A DNA stretch of 40,459 nucleotides from Coriobacteriia bacterium (lineage in GTDB: Bacteria > Actinomycetota > Coriobacteriia > Anaerosomatales > Kmv31), in contig JACUUM010000020.1 of NCBI GenBank assembly GCA_014859305.1, forward strand, positions 1 through 40,459, given 5' to 3'. Numbering within the stretch: position 1 is the stretch's first letter; every line of letters starts with the position of its first letter. This document shows, piece after piece, positions 1 through 7,264 of this stretch. Made by a program: the position numbers and the translations under genes. Under the pieces are notes generated by a model that saw nothing but the letters and a program-made list of their open reading frames with translations, searched no databases and was not told the origin of the DNA.

Positions 1-183
1 TACCGTCGTGCCTCGCACGCCGCCGCGCTGACCGCGGACGGCCTCTACCGACACGCCATCCAGCCGCAAGCCGGCCACCAGCGCGCGCAGCCGCTCCAGC
101 GGCCACCCGGCGTCGAGCAGCGCGCCGAGGAGCTTGTCGCCGGAGGCGCCGGTCGCCGCGACGTCGAGGTGGGCGATCCTCAC
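1..183 (-). CDS. larC: LarC, nickel-pincer cofactor nickel insertase, N-terminal part (cut by window edge)
   Basis: Only the first 61 codons are in the window; the gene runs off the left edge. The start is a GTG at 181-183 that overlaps the larB stop in a GTGA, so the two are translationally coupled. The N-terminus reads as a beta strand followed by a Gly-rich turn and a Leu/Ala helix (LDVAATGASGDKLLGALLDAG), matching the conserved opening of the LarC/DUF111 family. The usual GDM is GDK here. LarC inserts nickel into the pyridinium bis-thiocarboxylate cofactor of lactate racemase and related enzymes, using CTP. Family assignment rests on this short segment and on the adjacent larB. LarA and LarE are not visible. 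Confidence 0.78.
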   Translation of the reverse strand, partial: MRIAHLDVAATGASGDKLLGALLDAGWPLERLRALVAGLRLDGVSVEAVRGQRGGVRGTTV

Positions 184-959
184 GGGGAGAGCTCCTCGCC
201 GCGGGCGTCCCCAGCGGGCGCCAGGTTGATGCGTGCGGCGAGCGCGGCCGCGCCGAACCCGTTGTCGATGTTGACGACCCCCACGCCTGCGGCGCAGCTG
301 TTCAGCATGGCCAGCAGCGCGGCGAGGCCGCCGAGGCTGGCTCCGTACCCCACCGAGGTCGGCACCGCTATCACCGGCACGGGCACGAGTCCCGCGACGA
401 CCGAGGGCAGCGCGCCCTCCATCCCGGCCACGGCGACCACGACCCTCGCGGAGCGCAGCAGCTCGGCGGCCGAGAGCAGGCGGTGCACGCCGGCGACGCC
501 GACGTCGAACAGCCGGGTGACCCGGCAGCCCATCACCTCGCAGCACGCCGCGCACTCTTCGGCCACCGGCAGGTCCGCGGTCCCGCCGGTGGCCACGACC
601 ACGTGGCCCTCCTGCATGCGCCTGGCTCGCCGATCGACGACGACGAGACGCGCCGCGTCGTCGTAGCGGACGTCCGGCGCCGCCTCGGCGACCGCCTCGG
701 CGTGCGCCGGCTCCGCGCGGGTCCCGAGGAAGACGTCGCCGGCGGCCAGCAGCTCCTCGGCGATGGCGCGGACCTGTTCGGGCGTCTTGCCCTCGCAGTA
801 CACGACCTCCGGGAAGCCGCAGCGCAGCTCGCGGTGGTGGTCGACCTTGGCATGACCTATGTCGCCGAAGGGGAGCCGCTCGAGGCGTGCGAGCGCCTCG
901 GCCACGGTGACCTCGCCCGCGGCGAGCGCTTCCAGCATCCGCCGGATCGGTCCGTCCAC
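180..959 (-). CDS. larB: LarB, nickel-pincer cofactor biosynthesis carboxylase/hydrolase
   Basis: This 259-aa protein has the PurE/AIR-carboxylase-like fold of LarB in its C-terminal half (about residues 120-250). Visible signatures are VVVATGGTADLPVAEE, a double Cys near residue 138, VVAVAGMEGALPSVVAG and the NSCAAGVGVVNIDNGFGAA tail. LarB carboxylates the pyridinium ring of nicotinic acid adenine dinucleotide and releases AMP, the first step in making the nickel-pincer cofactor. The start is GTG with a strong SD (GAGGAGGGA) 5 nt upstream. Length is normal for the family. It is the first gene of a larB-larC operon transcribed toward the left edge. Whether the cofactor serves a lactate racemase or another LarA homologue cannot be seen. 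Confidence 0.93.
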   Translation of the reverse strand: MDGPIRRMLEALAAGEVTVAEALARLERLPFGDIGHAKVDHHRELRCGFPEVVYCEGKTPEQVRAIAEELLAAGDVFLGTRAEPAHAEAVAEAAPDVRYDDAARLVVVDRRARRMQEGHVVVATGGTADLPVAEECAACCEVMGCRVTRLFDVGVAGVHRLLSAAELLRSARVVVAVAGMEGALPSVVAGLVPVPVIAVPTSVGYGASLGGLAALLAMLNSCAAGVGVVNIDNGFGAAALAARINLAPAGDARGEELSP

Positions 960-994
960 ACGTCCCTCCTCGCCCCCGTTGTGCCCGTTCCGGC

Positions 995-1002
995 TGTATA
1001 CT
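995..1002. promoter_or_regulatory. Shared -10 region of divergent larB and diguanylate cyclase promoters
   Basis: The palindromic core GTATAC gives TATACT on the plus strand (997-1002) and TATACA on the minus strand (995-1000), both fair -10 hexamers in a GC-rich context. Neither has a convincing -35 at 16-18 nt. The position between two divergent genes makes it a reasonable shared promoter region, but this is inference. Confidence 0.35.
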
Positions 1003-1086
1003 CGTCACATCCTAGCGCAGGTGCTGCTGCTGCCCTCACAAGGGGCGCCTTCCCCGATCGGGGACGGGCGGGAAGGGAGGATCGGC

Positions 1087-2631
1087 TTGCCGGACGATCG
1101 GATCCCGGACGATTCCATCGGCAAGGGTGCGTACATGGGGGCCCGAATCGCGCTGACCGGGCTCTTCCTCTTCATGTTCGTCGCCGGGGTGGTCCGGCCG
1201 GACCCGGGTGCGCGGGCGGCGCTGTTCTGGGTCTCGGTGTGCGTGCTCGCCGTCGCCGGCGTCGCCACCTCGGCGGCGAGCAGGCGCGGCGAGTCTCTCT
1301 ATCGCAGGGTGATATGGGCTGCGTTCCCGTTCGACGTAGCCGCGCTCTCGGTGCTCGTCTACGCGCTCCACGACAAGGGGGACCCCCTCTACCCGCTCCT
1401 TCTCGGGCTCGCGCTCTTCTACGCCGCGATGGCGCCGCCGAGGTGGGGGTGGGCCGCGGTGTCGGTCACCGTCGCACTGTTCCACGTGGGGGCGCATCTC
1501 CTGGCTCCCGAGCCGGACTCGCCGTCCACGTTCGCATTACTGTTGGTCGGCTCCGGCATGATGGTCTTCTTCGCGTTCGTGGTCTCGACGAGCCTGCGGC
1601 GTCAGCTCGCGCGCGAGCACGAGGTCCGCCGCGCGCACGAGGAGGTCGAACGCCTCAACGAGCACATGGAGCGGCGCCTGACGGAACTCCATGCGGTCTC
1701 CGAGATCTCCGAGATGATCCACTCCAGCCTGGATTTCGACAGCATCGGGCCCGTCGTCATCGACATCATCCAGAAGGTCATCGACATCCCCGCCGCGTCG
1801 CTGTTCGTCATCGACAAGGCGCGGGCCGAGACGCTGTTCTCGGCGAGCGGAGCCACGCAGTCCCCGATGTACTCGCCGACCTCGGGGGTGGCGCAGATCC
1901 TCGAGGGCGAGGACGTCCACTTCAGCTGCTTGTCCGTGCTGGACCGCGACAACGTGATGGTCGTGTTCTGCGCGGCCTCCGCCGCGCTGGAGGCCATACG
2001 CCCCGAGGACAAGCTCGTCCTGCAGACGATCGCCGGGGAGCTGGTCGTAGCGGTGGAGAACTCGCGCCTCTACAAGCTGACGAAGCGGATGTCCGTGACC
2101 GACGAGCTCACAGGCCTGTACAATTACCGCTACCTGCAGCAGCGCCTCGACGAGGAGGTCGAGCGCGCGAGACGCTACGAGAAGAGCCTGTCGCTGCTGA
2201 TGCTGGACGTGGACGACTTCAAGCGCTACAACGACACCCACGGCCACATCGCGGGGGACCGTGCCCTCTCGGCGCTCGGGCGGGTCGTGCACTCGTGCGT
2301 CCGCGAGGTGGACGTCGTGGCACGCTACGGCGGCGAGGAGTTCTCCGTGCTGTTGCCCGAGACCGACGAGCCGGGTGCCTACGTGGCCGCGGAGAAGGTG
2401 CGCGAGGCCATCGGCAGGTACCGGTTCATCGAAGCGGACAGCGACCCGACTCACCTCACGGTCAGCATCGGGGTCGCGAGCATGCCGGGACACGCTTCGG
2501 ACAAGGAGGGGCTGTTGCAGCAGGCCGACGAGGCCCTCTACCAGGCCAAGAGCTTCGGTAAGAACCGCGTGCGAACGCCGAGGAAGGGATCCTTCCAGGA
2601 CGCCGGCGAGGTGGCGGGGGAGGCCGTGTGA
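1087..2631 (+). CDS. Membrane-bound diguanylate cyclase (multi-TM, GAF, GGDEF)
   Basis: This protein should make cyclic di-GMP from two GTP at the inner membrane. About six hydrophobic segments cover the first ~155 residues, followed by a helical linker (EHEVRRAHEEVERLNEH), a GAF-like region and a complete C-terminal GGDEF domain. The domain shows DELTGLYNYRYLQQRL, the metal-binding Asp region (LDVDDFKRYNDTHGH) and the active-site motif RYGGEEF. An obvious RxxD inhibitory site is not evident. I chose TTG 1087 because AAGGGAGG lies 6 nt upstream; ATG 1135 (AAGGG 7 nt upstream) is an alternative that would shorten the product from 514 to 498 aa. The stop overlaps the pheA start, so a signalling enzyme is coupled to phenylalanine biosynthesis, an odd pairing without an obvious functional link. 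Confidence 0.9.
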   Translation: MPDDRIPDDSIGKGAYMGARIALTGLFLFMFVAGVVRPDPGARAALFWVSVCVLAVAGVATSAASRRGESLYRRVIWAAFPFDVAALSVLVYALHDKGDPLYPLLLGLALFYAAMAPPRWGWAAVSVTVALFHVGAHLLAPEPDSPSTFALLLVGSGMMVFFAFVVSTSLRRQLAREHEVRRAHEEVERLNEHMERRLTELHAVSEISEMIHSSLDFDSIGPVVIDIIQKVIDIPAASLFVIDKARAETLFSASGATQSPMYSPTSGVAQILEGEDVHFSCLSVLDRDNVMVVFCAASAALEAIRPEDKLVLQTIAGELVVAVENSRLYKLTKRMSVTDELTGLYNYRYLQQRLDEEVERARRYEKSLSLLMLDVDDFKRYNDTHGHIAGDRALSALGRVVHSCVREVDVVARYGGEEFSVLLPETDEPGAYVAAEKVREAIGRYRFIEADSDPTHLTVSIGVASMPGHASDKEGLLQQADEALYQAKSFGKNRVRTPRKGSFQDAGEVAGEAV

Positions 2632-3467
2632 GCCGCTTCGCGTTCCTCGGACCGGCGGGGACCTTCACCGAAGAGGCCCTGCTCAGCCTCGGGCTCCCCG
2701 GGGTGGAGCCGGTGCCGTGCGCCTCGATCGAGGACGTCTTCGCCGCGGTGGAGTCGGGCGATGCCGCGAGAGGCATCGTGCCCATCGAGAACTCCGTCGA
2801 AGGCAGCGTGAACGCCACGCTCGACGCGCTCGCGTTCGACTCCAGCGCGATCATCCAGCAGGAGCTCGTGCTCGACATCCGTCACGCGCTGATGGCGGCC
2901 CCCGGCGTGAGGTTGAGCGACGTGACGGCCGTGGTGAGCCACCCGCAGGCCACCGCGCAGTGTCGCCGTTGGCTGGCCGACAACCTCCCCGGCCGCCCGG
3001 TAGTGGCCGCCAACTCGACGGCCGAGGCCGTGCAGCGCGCCGTCTCCGAGCCCGGTCTCGCCGCGGTCGGGACCCGGCTGGCCGCCGAGCTCTACGGCGC
3101 GGTCGTGCTGGAGCCCTCCGTCGAGGACTACGCGGGCAACCAGACGCGCTTCGTGGTCATCGGGCGGGAGGTCATGCGGCGCACCGGCGATGACAAGACG
3201 TCGCTCGCGCTGTTCATCCGCGCCGACAAGCCCGGCGCGCTGCTGATGATCCTCTCCGAGTTCGCCTACGGCGAGATCAACCTGACGAAGATCCAGTCCC
3301 GTCCGACCAAGAAGGCCCTCGGCGAGTACATGTTCTTCGTGGACCTGCAGGGCCACCTGGAGGACGAGAACGTCATCCTGGCGCTCGAGTGCCTGCGCCT
3401 GAAGCTGCGCGAGGTCAAGGTGCTGGGAAGCTACCCGAGGGCGCCCAAGCGCGCCGAGTCGGTGTAG
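2628..3467 (+). CDS. pheA: Prephenate dehydratase with C-terminal ACT domain
   Basis: The enzyme converts prephenate to phenylpyruvate in phenylalanine biosynthesis. The 279-aa product begins with the family signature FLGPAGTFTEEA and carries PIENSVEGSV, SHPQATAQC and NQTRFVVIG; the Thr-Arg-Phe triad is the catalytic motif. From about residue 188 an ACT regulatory domain follows (SLALFIRADKPGALL, then IQSRPTKKALGEYMFF). The ESRP motif that binds phenylalanine is QSRP here, so feedback inhibition is likely but possibly altered. No chorismate mutase domain is fused, so this is the monofunctional type. The GTG start overlaps the preceding stop (GTGTGA), which fixes the start by coupling. Confidence 0.96.
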   Translation: MSRFAFLGPAGTFTEEALLSLGLPGVEPVPCASIEDVFAAVESGDAARGIVPIENSVEGSVNATLDALAFDSSAIIQQELVLDIRHALMAAPGVRLSDVTAVVSHPQATAQCRRWLADNLPGRPVVAANSTAEAVQRAVSEPGLAAVGTRLAAELYGAVVLEPSVEDYAGNQTRFVVIGREVMRRTGDDKTSLALFIRADKPGALLMILSEFAYGEINLTKIQSRPTKKALGEYMFFVDLQGHLEDENVILALECLRLKLREVKVLGSYPRAPKRAESV

Positions 3468-3543
3468 GCGGGCCGCTCGGGAGCGCTCTCGCCGCGCGCC
3501 GGGGACGTCCCGCCGCGCAGGGGCCGTCCGCCGGGCGAGGCCG

Positions 3544-3975
3544 CTAGGGCGACGCCGACTCGGCCGGAGGGCGCTCGTAGACGTGACCGGCATCGAGCAC
3601 GTCGGGGTCGCGGTCCAGGTCGCGGACCGCCGCTTGCGGGTCGCGCTCGCCCACGGAGAGCACGAACGTGCCGTCGCCCGTAGGCACGGCCCCCTCGAGG
3701 GGCAGGCCGTTGCGGCGCAGGACCGCCGGGAGGGCGTCGGCGTCCTCCACCACCACGCCGACGTACCGAGTCGACGAGGGCAGACCGGGCTCATCGCCTA
3801 TGACGAAGCCGGCGAGCCCTCCTCCGAGCGTGCCGGCCGGACCCGCATGGAACGGCCGCATCAGCAGCGCCACGACGGCCAGCGCGACGACGGCCAGCGC
3901 GACGACGGCGAAGACCTTGGTGAGCGCGCGCTCGCGGCGCTCGTTCCCGGCCGGTCGCAAGCTGTGACGTCCCAT
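3544..3975 (-). CDS. Small single-TM membrane protein of unknown function
   Basis: I do not recognise this 143-aa protein. It has a basic N-terminus (MGRHSLRPAGNERRERALTK), one strongly hydrophobic helix at about residues 21-39 made of repeated AVVAL units, and a soluble C-terminal part of about 100 residues, predicted outside. Between residues 70 and 110 the sequence suggests a small alpha/beta domain (RYVGVVVEDADALPAVL). It is convergent with pheA and divergent from the PHP gene. The SD GGGGAGCGGGG sits directly upstream of the ATG. Composition and codon use look like the neighbours, so it is probably a genuine gene. Confidence 0.7.
   Translation of the reverse strand: MGRHSLRPAGNERRERALTKVFAVVALAVVALAVVALLMRPFHAGPAGTLGGGLAGFVIGDEPGLPSSTRYVGVVVEDADALPAVLRRNGLPLEGAVPTGDGTFVLSVGERDPQAAVRDLDRDPDVLDAGHVYERPPAESASP
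3872..3909. repeat. 15-bp tandem repeat (about 2.5 copies) inside a TM-helix coding segment
   Basis: The 15-bp unit ACGACGGCCAGCGCG occurs twice in full (3872-3886 and 3887-3901) and a third time in part. It encodes the AVVAL repeats of the transmembrane helix of the 143-aa membrane protein. The unit is a multiple of three, so slippage would change helix length by five residues without a frameshift. Confidence 0.8.
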
Positions 3976-4029
3976 CCCCGCTCCCCGTCCTCCCTCGCGG
4001 CGCGCACGGAGCGGCGCCCTCGGACTCGG

Positions 4030-4035
4030 ATTGTA
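4030..4035 (-). promoter_or_regulatory. Candidate -10 box of the small membrane protein gene
   Basis: TACAAT on the minus strand lies about 55 nt upstream of the ATG at 3975, in the only AT-richer stretch of the intergenic region. The -35 region at 17 nt is poor, so this is a tentative call. Confidence 0.35.
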
Positions 4036-4063
4036 CCGCGGGACCTTGTATCAGAAGCCGTTA

Positions 4064-4094
4064 TTGATATCATCACTCCTAGGAATCCTACGAT
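4064..4094 (+). promoter_or_regulatory. Candidate sigma-70-type promoter of the PHP phosphoesterase gene
   Basis: TTGATA (4064-4069) and TACGAT (4089-4094) are separated by 19 nt, slightly long. The predicted transcript starts about 25 nt before the ATG at 4126 and includes a GGAGAGAG ribosome-binding site. The AT-richness of this patch contrasts with the surrounding sequence. Confidence 0.4.
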
Positions 4095-4125
4095 CCGTTC
4101 CGGGTGAGCCGGAGAGAGCACAGCG

Positions 4126-4836
4126 ATGCCCACGCGTAGAGTCGACCTCCACAACCACACCCCGTACGTCTACGCGGACTACCACAGGCCCGAGGCCTCG
4201 GCCGAGGAGGTCGTCGCAGCGGCGGCGGACGCCGGCATCGACGTCTTCGGCGCCACGGATCATTTCTCGGTGGCGTTCTGCCGCAGGCTCATCGAGGTCG
4301 CGGCGTGGCGGGCGGCGGGGGGCGGCGGGAGGGTGCTCGTGCTGCCCGGCGCCGAGCTCAAGGTGCGCCACGGCGACGACGAGGTGCACCTCATCGCGCT
4401 CTTCCCGCCGGACGGCTCGCTCGAGAAGCGCTTCGACACCCTGACGCTGATGCTGGACCTGCCGACGCCGGTCGCGCATGTGGAGCGGCTCGCCGACGTC
4501 GTGTGCGCTCGCGACCCCGTCGAGGTCGCCCGCGCGGTCGCCACGCTCGGGGGGGTGTGCCACGTGGGCCACGCCGACAGGCGTTTCGGCGAGTACTGCC
4601 TGGTCGACAGGCCGGTCCTCGGCAGGCTCGCCGCCGAGCCGTCCGTGAGCGCGGTCGAGATGCTCGACCCGCGCCTCGCCCACGGCCGGCTGAGCTCCGC
4701 GACCATCATCCGCTCCTCGGACGCACACTCCCCCGAGGAGATCGGTCGTCGCACCGCGGAGCTGCCGATGCCCGAGCTCAGCTTCGAGGGGCTGCGCCGC
4801 GCGCTCCGGTCGGAGCGCATGAGCCTGCCCGCCTGA
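4126..4836 (+). CDS. PHP-domain metal-dependent phosphoesterase
   Basis: This 236-aa protein belongs to the polymerase and histidinol phosphatase (PHP) superfamily. The first metal-binding motif DLHNHTPY is at residues 7-14, the second (GATDHFS) at about 43-49, a later His pair in the HVGHADRRFGEY region and the final Ser-Asp-Ala-His (SSDAHSPEEIG) near the C-terminus. All motifs of a TrpH-like trinuclear metal site appear present, so it is probably active as a phosphatase or 3'-5' nuclease. The substrate cannot be named. An SD (GGAGAGAG) lies 9 nt upstream of the ATG. It is a single gene, convergent with apgM. Confidence 0.82.
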   Translation: MPTRRVDLHNHTPYVYADYHRPEASAEEVVAAAADAGIDVFGATDHFSVAFCRRLIEVAAWRAAGGGGRVLVLPGAELKVRHGDDEVHLIALFPPDGSLEKRFDTLTLMLDLPTPVAHVERLADVVCARDPVEVARAVATLGGVCHVGHADRRFGEYCLVDRPVLGRLAAEPSVSAVEMLDPRLAHGRLSSATIIRSSDAHSPEEIGRRTAELPMPELSFEGLRRALRSERMSLPA

Positions 4837-4909
4837 CTCGGCTCCTGCCGCGCGCCCCCGCCGGCGAGCACCGCCGAACCCCGTGGGGGTGGCAGGGCGC
4901 CGCGCGGGG

Positions 4910-6295
4910 TCACTCCACGGTGAACGGCTCGTACGTTCCCGGCCACGCCGGTCCCGCATCCGGATGGAGCCGCGCCCCGAGGTAGCGGGTCGTGCCCCGC
5001 AGGTTGAGCAGCATCGGCATCAGGTCGCGCCCCTCGAACTGCCCGAGGACGCCTTCCGCGCACGCTCCCTCTCCGAAGAGCGTCACGCCGTCGGGCCGCA
5101 CGCACGGGCCGAGGAGCAGCAGCGGCACGGGGTCGCCGGAGTGGATGAGCCCCGTGCCGGCGGGGGTGCCGTGGTCGGCGGTGACGACGACGAGCGTGTC
5201 GCGGGGCAGGGCAGGCGCGCCGGGCATCGGCGCCCGGTCGCGGGCCGCGGGCAGCAGAGCGGCCAGAGCCTCGTCGAGCCGGGCGATCACATCGCGCTTG
5301 CCCCGCGGGTCCTTGCGGTGCCCCGCCTCGTCGGGCGCCTTGGTGTGCACGTGCACGAAGTCCGCGCCGTCCTCGAACGCCCGCGCCGCCTCCGCGATCC
5401 GGCCCGTGAGGTCCTCGGCGGGGTCGGGGAGGTAGGGCGGCTCCCGGTGCGCGAGCCCGAGCCCGGCGGCGAGGCCGCGGAACAGGGTGCCGGTGGAGAC
5501 GCTGGCGCCCCGCATGCCGGTGAGAGACTCGAAGCGCGGCAGCGGGCGGCGGCGCCCGGTCCACTTCACGAGCACGAAGTCCGCGCGGCGCTCGGGGGGA
5601 GCGCCGCGGCTGAGGGGGTGCGCCGAGAGCGCGCGGTACGCGTGGCGCAGGTAGGCGGTGACGGCCTCGGCTGTGCGCAGCGCGGCGTCCGGGTCCGGGG
5701 CGCCGGTGAGCGGGCGCACGGCCGCGACCGGCCGTCCGGGGAAGAACGGGTCGCAGTCGGTGACGTGCTGGCTCGCCGCGCCACCGCTCGCCGCCCCCGA
5801 GCCGCGCACCGTGAGGATCCCCTGCCGGTCGCGGGTGAACGTCAGCCGGAGCGACAGCCCGCCGTGCTCGAAGGCGGCTATCTCCTCGGCCAGTTCCCGG
5901 CAGACCTCGTCGGAGACGGCCGCGAAGTGCCGCGCGAGCACGAGCGAGCCGTCCTCGCGCCGCTCGGTCGTGCAGAACAGCGCGCGGAAGGCGACCTCGT
6001 CGGTGGAGAGCTCCACCCCGTCGCCGGCGGCCTCGAAGACCGAGCGCCCGGGGTAGAGCGCCTCCGGGTAGCCGAAGAGCACGAAGTGCGCGAGGTCGCT
6101 GCCCGGCGCACGCCCGCGGCCGAGCGGGTGCATGAGGCCCGTGGCCGCGGACGATGCGAGGCCGTCGAGGTTCGGGGTGCGCGCGGCCTCCAGCGGCGTC
6201 AGCCCGTCGAGCTCGGGCCAGGGCCGGTCGGCGAGGCCGTCGAGGATGACGAGCAGGACGCGTGGGAGCCCTGGCGTCCTCGCGTCCCCCGCCAC
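4910..6295 (-). CDS. apgM: ApgM-type cofactor-independent phosphoglycerate mutase (archaeal-type family)
   Basis: The enzyme should interconvert 3- and 2-phosphoglycerate through a metal-bound phosphoenzyme, in glycolysis or gluconeogenesis. The 461-aa sequence opens with VLLVILDGLADRP, the first metal-binding Asp of the alkaline-phosphatase superfamily. TPNLDGLASSAATG follows and contains the probable nucleophile region. The pair HTKAPDEAGHRKD and VTADHGTPAG completes the dinuclear site. It is the ApgM/archaeal type, not GpmI, and somewhat longer than typical archaeal members (about 400 aa). The GTG start follows the upstream gene's TAG with no gap and a GAGGGGG SD, so the pair is one translational unit. 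An alternative role as a phosphonopyruvate-decarboxylase-like paralogue cannot be excluded. Confidence 0.85.
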   Translation of the reverse strand: MAGDARTPGLPRVLLVILDGLADRPWPELDGLTPLEAARTPNLDGLASSAATGLMHPLGRGRAPGSDLAHFVLFGYPEALYPGRSVFEAAGDGVELSTDEVAFRALFCTTERREDGSLVLARHFAAVSDEVCRELAEEIAAFEHGGLSLRLTFTRDRQGILTVRGSGAASGGAASQHVTDCDPFFPGRPVAAVRPLTGAPDPDAALRTAEAVTAYLRHAYRALSAHPLSRGAPPERRADFVLVKWTGRRRPLPRFESLTGMRGASVSTGTLFRGLAAGLGLAHREPPYLPDPAEDLTGRIAEAARAFEDGADFVHVHTKAPDEAGHRKDPRGKRDVIARLDEALAALLPAARDRAPMPGAPALPRDTLVVVTADHGTPAGTGLIHSGDPVPLLLLGPCVRPDGVTLFGEGACAEGVLGQFEGRDLMPMLLNLRGTTRYLGARLHPDAGPAWPGTYEPFTVE

Positions 6296-7129
6296 CTATG
6301 TCACCCCCTCGAGCACGTCGCGCACGATCGCCTCGTAGTCGGGCCGCCGCTCCGGCGCGCTCTCGTCGCGGCCGAGGTCGTCCCACCCGAGATCCCGCCA
6401 CGCCCGCACGATCGCGCGGCCCGCCGGCCGCAGGAACTCCTCGGCGTAGCGGGCGTACGCGTCCTCGTCGAAGATGACGCACCCGTCGAGCGCGACGTAG
6501 TTGCCCGACAGCACGCATCCGAGCTGCCCGGCGGCGGGGTCCCACTCGTCGCCGACGATCCGCGCGATCTCATCGCCGCTCTCGACGGCCCGGATCGGCT
6601 CGACCAGCTCGACCCCGGCGTCTGAGAGCACGTCGATCGCGACGTCGATGGCGAGCGGCGTCTGCGAGAGCTTCAGCCGCCCGCCGTGCGTGTCGCGCTC
6701 GCCGGCCACGACCGGCACGCGCCCGAGCCGCCAGGAGAGCGGCACGCGGCACAGGTGCAGGTAGAGGTGGCACGCAAGGCACGGCGAATGCATGCCGAAG
6801 AGCCGGTGGATCTCGGAGGCGAACCGCGCGTTGAGCGCCGACCACATCGCGGTGTCGCCCAGCGAGACCGGGTCGAGGACCTCGGCTTGCGAGCGGACGC
6901 GGCGGCGGAGCAGCTCGACCGCGCGGAGGGGCGCGCGTTCGTCGCCGGCCTGGGTGCCGGTGTGCGCGACCGTCGGCAGCAGCGCCTCGAACCCGCGTTC
7001 GCGAGTCGCGACGATGCCGGCCGCGACGCTGTCGCGCCCCGCGATCTCCACGATGGCGAGGCGGCGGGAGGAGGAGGCCGGATGGGGCAGGGGACGGGCG
7101 ATCCCGGTGAGGGTCTCGAGCGCTTCCAT
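6296..7129 (-). CDS. PP-loop-like (N-type ATP pyrophosphatase) protein with CxxC motif
   Basis: I do not recognise the exact family of this 277-aa protein. Residues 24-40 (LAIVEIAGRDSVAAGIV) resemble a PP-loop in which the usual SGGxDS is AGRDS. A second motif, VVAGERDTHGGRLKLSQTP, then VELVEPIRAVESGDEIARIVG, follows the pattern of tRNA-modifying and sulfur-transfer ATP pyrophosphatases. Residues 114-121 are HSPCLACH, a possible metal or thiolate site. It could activate a substrate by adenylation or be a degenerate non-catalytic member. It sits immediately upstream of apgM with zero spacing. The ATG at 7129 has no SD and lies 7 nt from a TACACT -10 box, so the message may be leaderless. Confidence 0.6.
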   Translation of the reverse strand: MEALETLTGIARPLPHPASSSRRLAIVEIAGRDSVAAGIVATRERGFEALLPTVAHTGTQAGDERAPLRAVELLRRRVRSQAEVLDPVSLGDTAMWSALNARFASEIHRLFGMHSPCLACHLYLHLCRVPLSWRLGRVPVVAGERDTHGGRLKLSQTPLAIDVAIDVLSDAGVELVEPIRAVESGDEIARIVGDEWDPAAGQLGCVLSGNYVALDGCVIFDEDAYARYAEEFLRPAGRAIVRAWRDLGWDDLGRDESAPERRPDYEAIVRDVLEGVT

Positions 7130-7135
7130 ACGAGG

Positions 7136-7141
7136 AGTGTA
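7136..7141 (-). promoter_or_regulatory. Candidate -10 box for a leaderless PP-loop/apgM transcript
   Basis: TACACT on the minus strand ends 6 nt before the ATG at 7129, so transcription would begin at or next to the A of the start codon. No SD is present. The -35 region is GC-rich and unconvincing, so confidence is limited. Confidence 0.4.
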
Positions 7142-7264
7142 TCGAAGACGGCGCTCGACGCCCCCGCTTCATCGCTACGCGAGAGTGCCGCTTCCGCCCC
7201 CACCCGCCCCGCTGCCTCCGCGAGACGCTCGTCCGCGGTCACCGGGGGCGGCCGCCCGCCCGGG

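Noticed and set aside
4837-4909. Short GC-rich inverted repeats between the PHP and apgM stops as a bidirectional terminator
   Set aside because: The best pairing (ACCCC/GGGGGT) is only 5-6 bp with a 2-nt loop and is expected by chance at this GC content.
7130-7242. In-frame GTG at 7242 extending a different frame into the PP-loop gene
   Set aside because: That frame runs as a shadow of the PP-loop gene after 7129 and has no recognisable domain or SD.
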